A DNA stretch of 54,115 nucleotides from a virus. Shown here piece by piece: positions 1-10,590 of the stretch (position 1 is the stretch's first letter; every line of letters starts with the position of its first letter). The translations under genes were made by a program, and so were the position numbers. The stretch spans positions 1-54,115 of IMG/VR virus record IMGVR_UViG_3300030419_000485; one strand, given 5' to 3'. The notes under the pieces were generated by a model. That model was given only the letters and a program-made list of their open reading frames with translations. It did not search any database and had not been told where the DNA came from.

Positions 1-3000
1 ACGGAATTTGGCTTCGGCTTTTGCAAGCATCGGTTCATAGTTTTCTTCGACCGTTTCAATCTCTTGGTTGCTATCTCTAGCAATATTCCTAAGGCGATCT
101 TTAATAGTTCTTCTAAGATCACTAAGCTTGTACAATGATTCAGATACAGATCGGTCATCCTCAGGCAGTGCTTCGTCTGTTCTTAATTCAGCTGCCTCGG
201 GCTGTGTAAACGGAATAGTATAGGTTTCGCCTGTATCTCTATCTGTAACTACTACATCAGGAAGTGTTCTTTCTACACCCGGCTTATCTTGACGAATTTC
301 TCTAGAAACTTGCCTAGCCCGTTCTGCCTTATTAATAAAATCAAGAACTCCTCTTGTCTGGAACTCTTCACTTCGATTGATTGATAAGAATCCGGTCATT
401 GCATCTTTCATTCCCTGATCGGTAGCGATGACTTGATCTAAGATTACACGGTCATTGAAATCCTGACGCTCGTATAAAAGTTCCCCGAGTGCGATTATAT
501 TATCCGAAGTTACTGTAACTCCCATTTGCTCCGCTAAAGCCTTGACAGCAAGAGTACCCTTACCAAAAGGTTCGTTAATAAACTCTTGTCTAAAGTTGTC
601 AATACCACCACCATACATACGACGCATAACTGGGGGCTTAAATACATCTCGTAATCTACCAAGTACTGCCCTTTCTTCCCCACTTATATCGGTTCTATCC
701 TTCACAGCCTCAAAGTCTTTAGTACTTTTAATATCATACTTTCCAAGAAGATCGAAAGCTGCTTTAAGCGGACCCATTCTTTGAACTACTAAAGCATTTC
801 CATTAGCAGAAATTGCATCTGCCGCAGCTAAAGCACCCTTAATATAGAAGTCAGATTCTGAAATTGAAGATCTCTTAGAATTAAGAATGGTTGTTCTTAG
901 CCCATACTTTACTAAAGACTTATAGATGGTATTCGCTTCTTTATCTATATTGCCATTGTCATCCATAACCTCGATTGGCTGATTACCATAAGGGGTATTT
1001 GCAATATGCTTCCAATTATCTGAACCCGTAGTAGTCATAACCGCTAAAGTATTCAAGTGGTTTTCATGAATACCGCTATTAACTCTGTCATAGTAATTTG
1101 TCCTGTCATATAAGAACACATTAACTTCATCCAAAGTAATAGTTCTATCACCAATCACAACTTCTCCGTTGACAGTTACATCAAGGAATTGCTGTGGATT
1201 CATGTTAAACTCGTCCATAAGCCATTTGTTAGTGGACTCTATACTTGCTTCAATAATAGTTGATGCCATAGGAGCCATCTGTTCTGAAGCAAAAGCTTGG
1301 GCAATAACATCACCTGCGTAACCACGAGGAACAATAACCTCACTACCGGGACTAATAAATGGAATGTTTAGCTGATTTGCAAAGGATCTATTAAAACGAA
1401 TCCGACTATCTCTGGCTCCAGATAAACTGTCTTGGACAAACATCTGAGCAAGGTTTGGCAAGTCCATCATAAAATGCATTGCGAGATCAATAGCTTTTTC
1501 CCGGTCCAACAAGCCTTGCTCTAAGCTACCGCCTACCCATCGAGGAAAGATCATAAACTTAGTCATATCTTCAGATGGATCTGGGGTTCCTTCTTTGCGG
1601 AACTTTTTTCGCCACTCAGCCGCAGCGTCTCGTTGTTTTTGGCCCCAGTTTTTAACCGTAGGTCTGTCTAAATCCTTATCCCATTCAATATGCCTTAAAA
1701 CTTCTTTCTGTCTCTGATCAGTTTGCCACCTCATAATAATACGCTTTAAATCAAACGATCCTAAGGGGGCTGAGTGATTAATTCTTCCAGCAGCAGCAAC
1801 GAATTCAGGGTTGCCCTTTCTATCCATATCAGACTCTGTACCAATTAATCCGTGCTCTCCAGTAACAAGCTTGTCAGCTTGCACGGTGATTTTCTCAAAG
1901 GCAAAGTAATCTACAATAGCTCTACCAACTAAAGTGGCAGGAGCCCAATCAATAGTACCGTCACCGAACGAAGATAAAGTTACAACCCCAGAATCGCTAT
2001 CATCAGCAAAGACATCTAAGTTTTGCATAATTTTATTAAACGTCCTATCAATATTAATAGGCTCTCCGGGTACATACTCTATACCCAGTTTTTCCATGAT
2101 CTTTCTAGCACGGGGATGAGCTCTGCCGCCCTCCATAAATAACTGCTCTTCTAATCTTTCTCTAATAGACTGCTCAACAGTTTGTGTATATGTTTCTCTA
2201 CTTCTGGTAACTTGGGATCTATCGAAGAAACCAGTTTCCTCTCGAACATCTAAGACAAACCCAATCGTCCTTGCTTGGGATTTATTCCATTCTCTAGAGG
2301 CATCTTCTAAATCCTTTAATAATTCCACTGCTAATTCGAAGTTTGAAATTGAGTCAGGCTTAGTTTCACTGTCTAACTCTGACCTCATAATCTCTCCAAT
2401 AAGATTATCTAAAGTCTGAGCTCTAGCTCCTTCTAACTTTCTATACACCCTACCTCGATAAAGATCAATGATATCCATCACCTTTTCCAGATTATAACGC
2501 AATGATCCAGCGTTAATATGTCTTTCACCAATTTCCATCTCAAGACCAGCACCATCAAGAGCTGGCTCAAACAGCACAAAGGGGGCCAATCCAAGCTGCC
2601 AGAAATATTCAGGCATTGTTGAATATACTAATGCAGCGTGTACACTACCGTCGCTGTTTTTTGCAGTCGACTGAAGAAGAGCCTTAAGTCTAGAATTCCA
2701 TTCAGCCCAAGCTTCGGCTTCTTTGTTTATGTCTCTTCTGATTTTTTTAAGAGCTTCTCCCGGATTACTCTCATTCAATAGGTTATCCCAGTTTGTGTAG
2801 GGAAGGTTATCTAAATCAGCATCAGTAAGCTCAAGGAGCTGGGATTTGAGATGTTCTTGTAGATTTGCAGGAGCAACAAAAGACGTACGAGATCCTAGTT
2901 GCATGTCCTTAAGAAGCTCATTAATTAATGATTTTGTTTCCCCAACAATACCTCTAGCTTTCTGTAAAGGAATTGTTTTATTCAACCTTTTTGTTTTTTC

Positions 3001-6000
3001 TGTGTGATCTAAAGTATTATGATCAGCAACTTTCTTCTTCTTCCATTTAGAAATATCAGGAAGCAGTTGCATTAATTCCTTAACAGTAATACTACCCTCT
3101 GCTTCTAACTCATTCAATCTTTGTTCCGCACCCGCTATAACAATTTCAAAGTGCTTAGTGTCCTGTTGAATTTGATCAATAAGACTACGATGTGAGACGA
3201 CAGAGCTAAATGATACAACAGCCGACTGCTTAGCTCGTTCTTCTGAAAGCTTAGACAATTCCCTCTTATAATCTCTATGAACTTTTTCAAACTTCTTAAC
3301 AGAGGCTGTATGATTTTTGTAGTCATCCGTTTCCTTAAAGTCTTGTTCTACTTTAGTAGCGAGAGAATTAAAACTATTAATTAATTTTGTAAATGAAGAT
3401 CCTTTTTTTGACGATCCACCTGTCAATTTAGTCTCCGGATCTCCTTTTAATACTCTATTAATTTCATTCTTAATTGTCTGTCTGATCTTCGGATGGGTTG
3501 TTCCAGACTCTACTAATTCGAGTAGACTTTCTAGAGCGGAGATAACCCCCGGCATGTTATCTAAATCTTCAATTTTAATTGTTTTCTTAATCTTATCCGG
3601 CATTGGCTTTCCGGTTTCTGGATCTATTTCCATAAACGGAACAAGACGCAATGCACTTATTGGCCTTACCAATGCAAGATATTGGTCTACCTCATCACCC
3701 CCTGCTTCTTGAAAAGCTTTATAGGTTTCTAGAAGGCGTTTTCGTAATTCTATAACCTCATCACCTAAAGCTCTAACGACAGGATCAGGATTGAGCTGGG
3801 CTAAGAAAGCCTGCTTATCTATATTTAATTTCTCAAGCAAATCTTTAATTCTTCTTTTTGCCTTTTTGAAATCTGCAATCTTTTCGCGATGCAGCTTGAG
3901 CTTATCTTTTAACTCTCTTCTTCGTTTTAAGAGATCTTCTGAAACAGCATCCCTACCCTTGGTTTCTCTAGTCCTTCTAATTTGACCAAGAACCTCAGCC
4001 CTTTCGGTTTCTGTTTCAGCCATCTCCTCTGTTGCACGTCTCGAGTCTTCATCGATTTGATCTGATATTTCTTGAGCTGTCTGTTCAGCATCAACGCTCT
4101 GCGTTACAACATCGTTTGTTGGAGAACCTTCCTGTACCGCTTCTCCTGTAGTAGGAATTCCCGCAGCGGTAGCTTCTGCACGAACCTGATTAATAGTCTT
4201 AATAGCCTCGGCATCAACTTCGGTCTGTTTAGTCATTAACTCATGAGCATAATCTAAACCAGCATCAAACCGTTCTTTCTCAGTCGCATTATCCCAATCA
4301 ACTTTAGATCCATCCTTACGAGTAATCTGAGAATACTTCTTCTTTGTTCCACTTAATATATCAGGAGGTAAAAGTCTAGTCCATTGTTGTTTATCTTTAA
4401 TGTTCTGCACATATTGGGCAGAAGTAATGTGTGTGCCTGTTCTTGCGGATTCAGCAGCAGCTGCATTTTCCATATCTGAGATATGTTTGTTCCATCCCCG
4501 CATTTGGGTAATAACCCTATCGACATCAGGACCATGCTTTGCGGTCATCTTGTCGTGAAAGGTTCCTTGTAAGGTTGATAAAGTATGCTCTAAAAACTGA
4601 GCTGGAGATAACGAAAACTCTCCGTGAATTTGTAAAACCTCGTTCGATGTTTCTATTAATAAATCATGAAAGTCCGAATCATTTAACCCAGATAAATGTC
4701 TAATAGAAGACAGCCCAAGACTAAGCCTGTCAGATGCTCCTTCCCCAGCACCTCGGTTTATATCCGTTATGGCAGCTTGACCCAAGTCTAAGTTAAGTCT
4801 ACTAGCTCCGGACACACCATCTGCCGGAGAAGCGCTTAAGGTTCGGTTAATAATCCTATTTAATTCCCCACGCTTACGGGTAATCTCTCTAGTCTGTTTA
4901 ACATAGTCAGGGTGAGCTACGCTCTTCCAAAAATCTACCGTATTATTTATCCAGCCATCAGTTCCTTTTGCCTTAGCGTTATACCACTTCTTTGCTGTCC
5001 AAGCAATAGGCATAGTACCCGCACCCATAGCGGCACCAAAGGTAGGGTTAATAATAGGAGATAATAGGGATTCAAGTATTCCCTCGTCCTTAACCTTGCC
5101 CCAGTCAAAACCGTCCTGCAATCCCATATTCTGTTTTCGCCATTGGTTCCCGATTTCTGCCAAAGACCCAGTAATAGCACCCTCAGCCATATCCGAAACA
5201 CGATTCAGTGGCCACCGAATTATCCGACCCGCTTCTCTAAAATCCTTACCTGTTGCTTTTTTAATCCCCTTAGCTAGTAAGTGGGGTCCTACTCTTTCTG
5301 GAAGATAGTTTACCAATCTCCTAGTCATATCACCAGCAGCCATTAGTCTCTCACTAAGTCCAGCTTTACCTGTAATACTTCTAGCATTCTCCATTCTGTG
5401 TAATACGCCCATGAATCTTTTCATCCGCAAAGCTTGTTTAGCAGTCTTAGCAGCTAAAACGGAAGCTGTAAGAGTAGCTCCAGCAACAGCCCCAACACCT
5501 GTTAGAGTTAGACCGGCACTAATAACCATACTTGCAACTAAATCAGGATCGTTAATAATACCATTTATAGTTAGGTTTGATGCAAAATTCCACAACTGAT
5601 CCATATCAGTAGCAGTGGATGCCCAGTTTCCATAAGCCTGAGCAATTTCCATCTGTCTGGATGTGTTGGAAATAGTTCTAAAGAAATCATAAGGATTCTT
5701 TGTATTCTTAACTGTTTCTTTTAATACTGCTTCCCCACCTAACTGCATCGCAAAGAAATTATAATTATCGAAATCTTTTTCCTTAAATTCTACTAGTGCT
5801 TGGCTAGGTTTAAACGCATCTCCAAAATCGAGATTTAATAAATCCTCAACTCCGCTAGAAAAAGAATTAGCAACAGGTAAAGTTTGCTTATCAAAACCCG
5901 AAGAGAACATAGAGATTGCGTTCCACCTGCTAAAGTCTTTTGTTTCCCCTATCATTTCTCTAGCTCTAGATCCAACATCTAGCATCCCCCCGCCATCAAA

Positions 6001-6333
6001 CTTCAGTAAGTATGACAGGTCACTAGCTAAATCCTGTTTAAAAGGTACGTTATCTGTAGTCCAACCTCCCGCATAATCTCTACTCATCGCCTCGCTTTGG
6101 CTTCTCGCGAAAGGCATAAAACCAGTCATCTTTCGGTTTTGAGAAATCTCTTCCCCTCTATTCATATAGTAGCCGCCTACGTCTGGAGAGGATAACGACT
6201 CCGCGTGTTGCGGGCCCCACTCTAAAGAAGCCCAATGCTTCATATACTCCTTAGCGCGCTCTGCGTTCTGTCGAGATATATCTAAAGTATCTGGCTGCCA
6301 CGGGAGCGGATTACCAAAAAATTCTAAGGTCAT
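1..6333 (-). CDS. Giant putative virion protein with single-subunit RNA polymerase motifs (3' end beyond window)
   Basis: An open frame runs from an ATG at 6333 (AGGAG seven bases upstream) to the left edge without a stop, giving at least 2111 residues. Residues about 262-296 form a hydrophobic Gly/Ala-rich segment and about 765-845 a highly charged coiled coil. Near residue 1899 the sequence fits motif B of T7-type RNA polymerases: Arg1895-x3-Lys1899-x2-Val-Met-x3-Tyr1907-Gly-x5-Phe-Arg-Gln, with the same spacing as T7 Arg627/Lys631/Tyr639. Sixty residues upstream, Asp1839 starts a DAISANGN segment resembling motif A. The D/TxxGR motif is at best degenerate (DSRIR at 1642-1646 or DRKGN at 1504-1508). 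Motif C is not visible and would lie past the edge. It is the last gene of the ejection-protein block, the position expected for an encapsidated polymerase like N4 vRNAP. Seen: the motifs. Inferred: polymerase activity and packaging. It could instead be an inactive or purely structural polyvalent protein. Confidence 0.75.
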   Translation of the reverse strand, partial: MTLEFFGNPLPWQPDTLDISRQNAERAKEYMKHWASLEWGPQHAESLSSPDVGGYYMNRGEEISQNRKMTGFMPFARSQSEAMSRDYAGGWTTDNVPFKQDLASDLSYLLKFDGGGMLDVGSRAREMIGETKDFSRWNAISMFSSGFDKQTLPVANSFSSGVEDLLNLDFGDAFKPSQALVEFKEKDFDNYNFFAMQLGGEAVLKETVKNTKNPYDFFRTISNTSRQMEIAQAYGNWASTATDMDQLWNFASNLTINGIINDPDLVASMVISAGLTLTGVGAVAGATLTASVLAAKTAKQALRMKRFMGVLHRMENARSITGKAGLSERLMAAGDMTRRLVNYLPERVGPHLLAKGIKKATGKDFREAGRIIRWPLNRVSDMAEGAITGSLAEIGNQWRKQNMGLQDGFDWGKVKDEGILESLLSPIINPTFGAAMGAGTMPIAWTAKKWYNAKAKGTDGWINNTVDFWKSVAHPDYVKQTREITRKRGELNRIINRTLSASPADGVSGASRLNLDLGQAAITDINRGAGEGASDRLSLGLSSIRHLSGLNDSDFHDLLIETSNEVLQIHGEFSLSPAQFLEHTLSTLQGTFHDKMTAKHGPDVDRVITQMRGWNKHISDMENAAAAESARTGTHITSAQYVQNIKDKQQWTRLLPPDILSGTKKKYSQITRKDGSKVDWDNATEKERFDAGLDYAHELMTKQTEVDAEAIKTINQVRAEATAAGIPTTGEAVQEGSPTNDVVTQSVDAEQTAQEISDQIDEDSRRATEEMAETETERAEVLGQIRRTRETKGRDAVSEDLLKRRRELKDKLKLHREKIADFKKAKRRIKDLLEKLNIDKQAFLAQLNPDPVVRALGDEVIELRKRLLETYKAFQEAGGDEVDQYLALVRPISALRLVPFMEIDPETGKPMPDKIKKTIKIEDLDNMPGVISALESLLELVESGTTHPKIRQTIKNEINRVLKGDPETKLTGGSSKKGSSFTKLINSFNSLATKVEQDFKETDDYKNHTASVKKFEKVHRDYKRELSKLSEERAKQSAVVSFSSVVSHRSLIDQIQQDTKHFEIVIAGAEQRLNELEAEGSITVKELMQLLPDISKWKKKKVADHNTLDHTEKTKRLNKTIPLQKARGIVGETKSLINELLKDMQLGSRTSFVAPANLQEHLKSQLLELTDADLDNLPYTNWDNLLNESNPGEALKKIRRDINKEAEAWAEWNSRLKALLQSTAKNSDGSVHAALVYSTMPEYFWQLGLAPFVLFEPALDGAGLEMEIGERHINAGSLRYNLEKVMDIIDLYRGRVYRKLEGARAQTLDNLIGEIMRSELDSETKPDSISNFELAVELLKDLEDASREWNKSQARTIGFVLDVREETGFFDRSQVTRSRETYTQTVEQSIRERLEEQLFMEGGRAHPRARKIMEKLGIEYVPGEPINIDRTFNKIMQNLDVFADDSDSGVVTLSSFGDGTIDWAPATLVGRAIVDYFAFEKITVQADKLVTGEHGLIGTESDMDRKGNPEFVAAAGRINHSAPLGSFDLKRIIMRWQTDQRQKEVLRHIEWDKDLDRPTVKNWGQKQRDAAAEWRKKFRKEGTPDPSEDMTKFMIFPRWVGGSLEQGLLDREKAIDLAMHFMMDLPNLAQMFVQDSLSGARDSRIRFNRSFANQLNIPFISPGSEVIVPRGYAGDVIAQAFASEQMAPMASTIIEASIESTNKWLMDEFNMNPQQFLDVTVNGEVVIGDRTITLDEVNVFLYDRTNYYDRVNSGIHENHLNTLAVMTTTGSDNWKHIANTPYGNQPIEVMDDNGNIDKEANTIYKSLVKYGLRTTILNSKRSSISESDFYIKGALAAADAISANGNALVVQRMGPLKAAFDLLGKYDIKSTKDFEAVKDRTDISGEERAVLGRLRDVFKPPVMRRMYGGGIDNFRQEFINEPFGKGTLAVKALAEQMGVTVTSDNIIALGELLYERQDFNDRVILDQVIATDQGMKDAMTGFLSINRSEEFQTRGVLDFINKAERARQVSREIRQDKPGVERTLPDVVVTDRDTGETYTIPFTQPEAAELRTDEALPEDDRSVSESLYKLSDLRRTIKDRLRNIARDSNQEIETVEENYEPMLAKAEAKFR

Positions 6334-6372
6334 TTAATTTCTCCTGTTTTCAGTATAAGGTATTCTTTTCTA

Positions 6373-9300
6373 TTAGAATTTAGGAAAGGTATAGATGTAT
6401 GTTTCGGCGGACTCGCGTAAATATTCTAGTACGCCTTCTCTTCTTTGTTTAGTCCATTCAAGACCAACGGTTCCAATAGCTAATCCCTGCTCCTGTTGGT
6501 TACCTGAGGTTCCTGCTTCTCTCATGAGTCTAATTTCTACAGCAGCATCGCTGGCTGGTTTACCAGAATCAGGGGTAACATACCGGGGATAATAAAATAA
6601 CGCCACATCAACCAGATTATAAGGTTCTAGTTCAGCACTTGGGGTGTACATAGCTTCTTGCCTCTGCGGTATGGGTGGGGTAAGAAAGAACTGAAATTCC
6701 CCAATCTCAGAAAATCCCGGATAATCACCACTGGTAGCTAATCTATGAATAGCATTAACCATAAGACGGCCATGATCTAGTTTTAAAGCTTTAGCAAAAG
6801 TTGTGGGATTCTCTCTTCTAAATCGACTGTAATCAATGATAACACTACGCAAAGCTTGTTTGAAATTAGATTCAAATAGTCCAGCGTCTTGCTTGCTAGC
6901 AGCATGAAGTCTTCCAAATAAGCTTCCTCTTTTACTTAAAGCTATAGTCTTTGCAATAGCGTTATCAGCATCAGATACCTTAGTTGAAACAGGATCACCA
7001 ATGGTGGTTATATGGCCCTGTCTCTGAAGTGTGGTAAATTGGTTTTTATGATTAAAGGGAGTATCCTGTCCTACAAACGAATTCGGGTTTCTATCAAAAG
7101 CATCCTGTAACCCATTCCTATCAGGAATTAATCGCAGCCTGTTATCATCTCCCGGTAGAGATGCAGCACCACTGCCCTCAATGCTTGTTACGTTCATTCC
7201 TCTTAGTACAAGACTTGGCTCTATTGGTCCGTCTATAACAGTAGTTAAAACTTCTACCGCAGTCCTAGCCTCTGGGTGTTCACGCAGTAATCGAGTCATT
7301 CCTCTTATCACACCTAATTCTAACCACTCCCAATCTTGGCTAGTAAAATTAAACACACCCTCTACATGCCCAAAATCTTCGATCTCCCATTCCAAAGGTT
7401 TACCTTTTTTATCTTTGGGAAGATCAACTCCACTCTCATCAATCCATTGTATCATGCCCGGAGTAATATATCCCGCTTTCCATAACGATTGGAAATCATC
7501 AAGAATCTTTCGCTGACGCTCTTGTAACTGAACTATATCCGAATCTCTATCGTAAAACAATGGACTACTATAATCTGACGGTTGATGAATTACAATCCCC
7601 ATCTCACCAAGAGCCTCAACCATTTCATTTCTTTTCTCATTATCATTAGCTTCCGCGTAATCAATCCACGCACCTTCTCTAGCATAATCGGATAATCCCG
7701 GCATATGGGGTCTAGTTGATAAGGCTGTAAGATCATCTCTTTGTTTTCTAGTTATTTGATTAATAGGTTCTCCGCCGTTTAAAATAGTAGCTAACCCACT
7801 AAATATCTGTCTATGGGCATTTGAAAAACTTTGTAGGTGCGAAGCAAAATTTTGAATTTCTGTAGTCGGATCATTTTTTAAACCCATAACAAAAGCATTG
7901 TAATCATCATTCCGCTGCATTAAGAATTTACTAGTAACAGCAAACGCGTCTGCTCTTTCTCTAGAGATGCCGTGCTGAGAAAGTATATGAAGTCTGCGAT
8001 CAAAGCTACCCGGACCTTCGGTTGGATCAGTAAGATATCTCATAGTATTCCACGCAACAAACATAGGCAGCAAGTCAGCTTCCTCTCCTCGTTCTACCTT
8101 ATCTTGAATATACTGCGGATCTAAGTCTTGTAAGTTTCTTTGTATGTGTCCAATAATCTTACTTAACATCGGATCTGGAACTGCCTCTCCCTGCGCATTA
8201 ACCTTAGGCGAATTACCAGAAAGTTCCATTAAGGTTAAGACACTAGCCAAATGTCGTTGAGGATGTGTTTGTAAGTTATCAAGAGGGGCTAGTGAAAGAC
8301 GAGTCGACGAATGGGGTGGTATAGGTGGAAGAAGGGTCCATACATCTGCACCTTCGGGAAGAGAGATACCCTCTGGATGTAGTGCGTGGAAATGTTTAGA
8401 GTATATATCTTGAGCATGTGACCTAGCTTCATCCCAGATTCGCGTACCTTCTGCTGTCTCATATGCTTTATCGGTGCTGGTATTTCTGTCTAGGTTCCAA
8501 ATAATTGAAACATAATCCGTACCTTCCTTAGGATCAGCCGGGTCGGTTATTCCGAATCTTGTATTATTTAAACTACGTTCCATTTCAGCCAAGTGTCTAT
8601 GTAGACTAGACGTACTTGTTCCAGCATCGATTTGGTCCTTAAATGCATCGAACGACCTATTCCACGTAGTTAAATAAGCGTGTTGCTCAGATAGGGTATA
8701 TTGGTCTGGATTAAATATTACCCCAAAGATAAAAGATTTCGCCTCTTGGAATGTCTTAAAGTTCTGTCCCTTTATAGAAAAATTCATAGATCGTCTCATA
8801 TTTTCTTCAAAGAGATTAACCTTAAGTTGACCTTGACCGTAATTAGCGTTTGGGTCCAAGCTCACTGCTTCCCCAAGCGGACCCGTTTGGGATAATTGTG
8901 GAAGAGCCTCTGATAAATCGGCTGCCCGTGTATTACTCATGTCAGCTCCATATAATTGTGCCGACGCTTCTGATACTGATGGGGAATCGAATGCCATAGG
9001 AGAAAGCCAAGGCCAATGGATACCAGTAAAGATTGAAGTAGTGTTAGATAAACTCTTAACAGCCGATTGGAAGGCCTTTGTTATAACCTGTTCCTGATCA
9101 CTATCGTTCATAGACCCTATGATCATATCTCCCATCGACATAAAAGCTGAAGGGATAAGACCATGCTCTACTATTGAGCTTAGTCCTTCTTTTACTAATT
9201 CATTCCCCCGTCTCATTCCTCTTCCCATAGCACTATAAGCACCCTCGGTTACCACGTCATAAAATATATCGTAAAGTTCTTGCCATTCTTCTTCTGGTAA

Positions 9301-10590
9301 GAAAGAATAAATAGCTTCTGCCCAATTAAAGTCAATATTTTCTGGGGTAATTGTAACAGAAGCAACCGGAACGTCAGATAAAGGTGCTCGACGAGTAACC
9401 GCTGCTGGGTCTATTCCGGATTTTGCGGCCATTCTCCTATCAAATCTTTCAAATCCCTCATCTAGCTTTCTCGGAACACTTGCAATTTTATTTACAATCT
9501 TTCCTAATATCGTGCTATTCCACCATTCTTCAAAACCCTCAAAGGTTTTGGCCCAATTATAAACTTCCTTATTAATACCTACAGCCTTGTCTCCAATTGT
9601 GTTAGGAGCTCCCGTTTTTCTTTCCAATCCCTCAGACAATTCTGATGGTACGGAAAGCAAAGCATTTGGAATATCGTGAGTAAACCCCTGCCAGAGCTTA
9701 TCTATAGCATTACCAAGTTTGTCCATATAACCCGGAGGTTCATCAGAACCATTACCACTGTTAAGTATATAGTCAATACTTTCATTTCCTTCTGGAGTAA
9801 ACCATAAGAAGTGTTCATACACAGGACCGTTTAAAGTAGCTCCCACCCCCATATCTTTAGGTAATGAGAGCCGTAATAATTTATCTACTATCGGTCTTAC
9901 TTCTTCTTGGGAAAGGGCACTAAGAGGTAGGTCATCCATTTCTTCGAGAACAGACCACGCGGTTCTTGGGAATAAAGTATCTTGGTATGTGTCTAAGAAG
10001 TATAAACTTTCAGAAGTACCGTGGACTAGCTTTGAAAAATCAGATGGAAGACCGAACAACTCATGATCTAAATTAGTAAGCTCTCCACCACCGTTAATAT
10101 CAATAAGATTTCCGCCTAATGAAAAAGAATGACCCGGTACTTCTGCTCCAATATCAGTCATAAACTGAGGTACAGATCTGATATGAAAATCGGCTATGTC
10201 ATGCAAATCTTGACCCCCTGCTACGGTAGGATAATCTACTAAAGAAGAAGGATTAAGCTGAGCAGGCTTGGCTTTGTAATTATTATCTCCATCAACATTA
10301 GATTCAAAAGTACTAAGAGAAGAAGGAACTGGGGTGGCAAATAACTGCTCCTTGAAAAACTCAATAGGATATCCTTCCCGTGTAATTTCTTCAGGATCTG
10401 ACCAGATACCATTAGGATACCACCTTTCAACGGATCCGTCTGGTCTAGATACCAGTGAATGCACCCAGTGTTTATTTGCTTGGTTATTTTTTTCAGCACG
10501 CGGGTTATTGGGATCGGTATATGCTTTTTCAGCAGTAGGGATTTCACTATACGGTTGAATAAGAGAATCTAAATAAGATACAAAAGACAT
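6373..10590 (-). CDS. Large internal virion / ejection protein (1405 aa)
   Basis: A 1405-residue protein. Its ATG overlaps the stop of the upstream gene (TGATG) and it has GGAGGG nine bases upstream. No enzymatic motif or recognisable family was found: the sequence is mostly soluble and rich in Trp, Pro and charged residues, without a signal peptide. It lies between small virion-type proteins and the giant polymerase-like ORF, in the block that follows the terminase and a gp14-like protein. By position and size it is a good candidate for the functional equivalent of T7 gp15 or gp16, which form the ejected trans-envelope tube. No lysozyme or transglycosylase motif typical of gp16 N-termini was seen. 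The role is inferred from context only. Confidence 0.7.
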   Translation of the reverse strand: MSFVSYLDSLIQPYSEIPTAEKAYTDPNNPRAEKNNQANKHWVHSLVSRPDGSVERWYPNGIWSDPEEITREGYPIEFFKEQLFATPVPSSLSTFESNVDGDNNYKAKPAQLNPSSLVDYPTVAGGQDLHDIADFHIRSVPQFMTDIGAEVPGHSFSLGGNLIDINGGGELTNLDHELFGLPSDFSKLVHGTSESLYFLDTYQDTLFPRTAWSVLEEMDDLPLSALSQEEVRPIVDKLLRLSLPKDMGVGATLNGPVYEHFLWFTPEGNESIDYILNSGNGSDEPPGYMDKLGNAIDKLWQGFTHDIPNALLSVPSELSEGLERKTGAPNTIGDKAVGINKEVYNWAKTFEGFEEWWNSTILGKIVNKIASVPRKLDEGFERFDRRMAAKSGIDPAAVTRRAPLSDVPVASVTITPENIDFNWAEAIYSFLPEEEWQELYDIFYDVVTEGAYSAMGRGMRRGNELVKEGLSSIVEHGLIPSAFMSMGDMIIGSMNDSDQEQVITKAFQSAVKSLSNTTSIFTGIHWPWLSPMAFDSPSVSEASAQLYGADMSNTRAADLSEALPQLSQTGPLGEAVSLDPNANYGQGQLKVNLFEENMRRSMNFSIKGQNFKTFQEAKSFIFGVIFNPDQYTLSEQHAYLTTWNRSFDAFKDQIDAGTSTSSLHRHLAEMERSLNNTRFGITDPADPKEGTDYVSIIWNLDRNTSTDKAYETAEGTRIWDEARSHAQDIYSKHFHALHPEGISLPEGADVWTLLPPIPPHSSTRLSLAPLDNLQTHPQRHLASVLTLMELSGNSPKVNAQGEAVPDPMLSKIIGHIQRNLQDLDPQYIQDKVERGEEADLLPMFVAWNTMRYLTDPTEGPGSFDRRLHILSQHGISRERADAFAVTSKFLMQRNDDYNAFVMGLKNDPTTEIQNFASHLQSFSNAHRQIFSGLATILNGGEPINQITRKQRDDLTALSTRPHMPGLSDYAREGAWIDYAEANDNEKRNEMVEALGEMGIVIHQPSDYSSPLFYDRDSDIVQLQERQRKILDDFQSLWKAGYITPGMIQWIDESGVDLPKDKKGKPLEWEIEDFGHVEGVFNFTSQDWEWLELGVIRGMTRLLREHPEARTAVEVLTTVIDGPIEPSLVLRGMNVTSIEGSGAASLPGDDNRLRLIPDRNGLQDAFDRNPNSFVGQDTPFNHKNQFTTLQRQGHITTIGDPVSTKVSDADNAIAKTIALSKRGSLFGRLHAASKQDAGLFESNFKQALRSVIIDYSRFRRENPTTFAKALKLDHGRLMVNAIHRLATSGDYPGFSEIGEFQFFLTPPIPQRQEAMYTPSAELEPYNLVDVALFYYPRYVTPDSGKPASDAAVEIRLMREAGTSGNQQEQGLAIGTVGLEWTKQRREGVLEYLRESAETYIYTFPKF

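Noticed and set aside
1813-1824. DRKGN in the giant protein as the D/TxxGR polymerase motif
   Set aside because: The final Arg is replaced by Asn and it lies 335 residues before the motif-A-like Asp, much further than in T7 or N4; kept only as an uncertain option.
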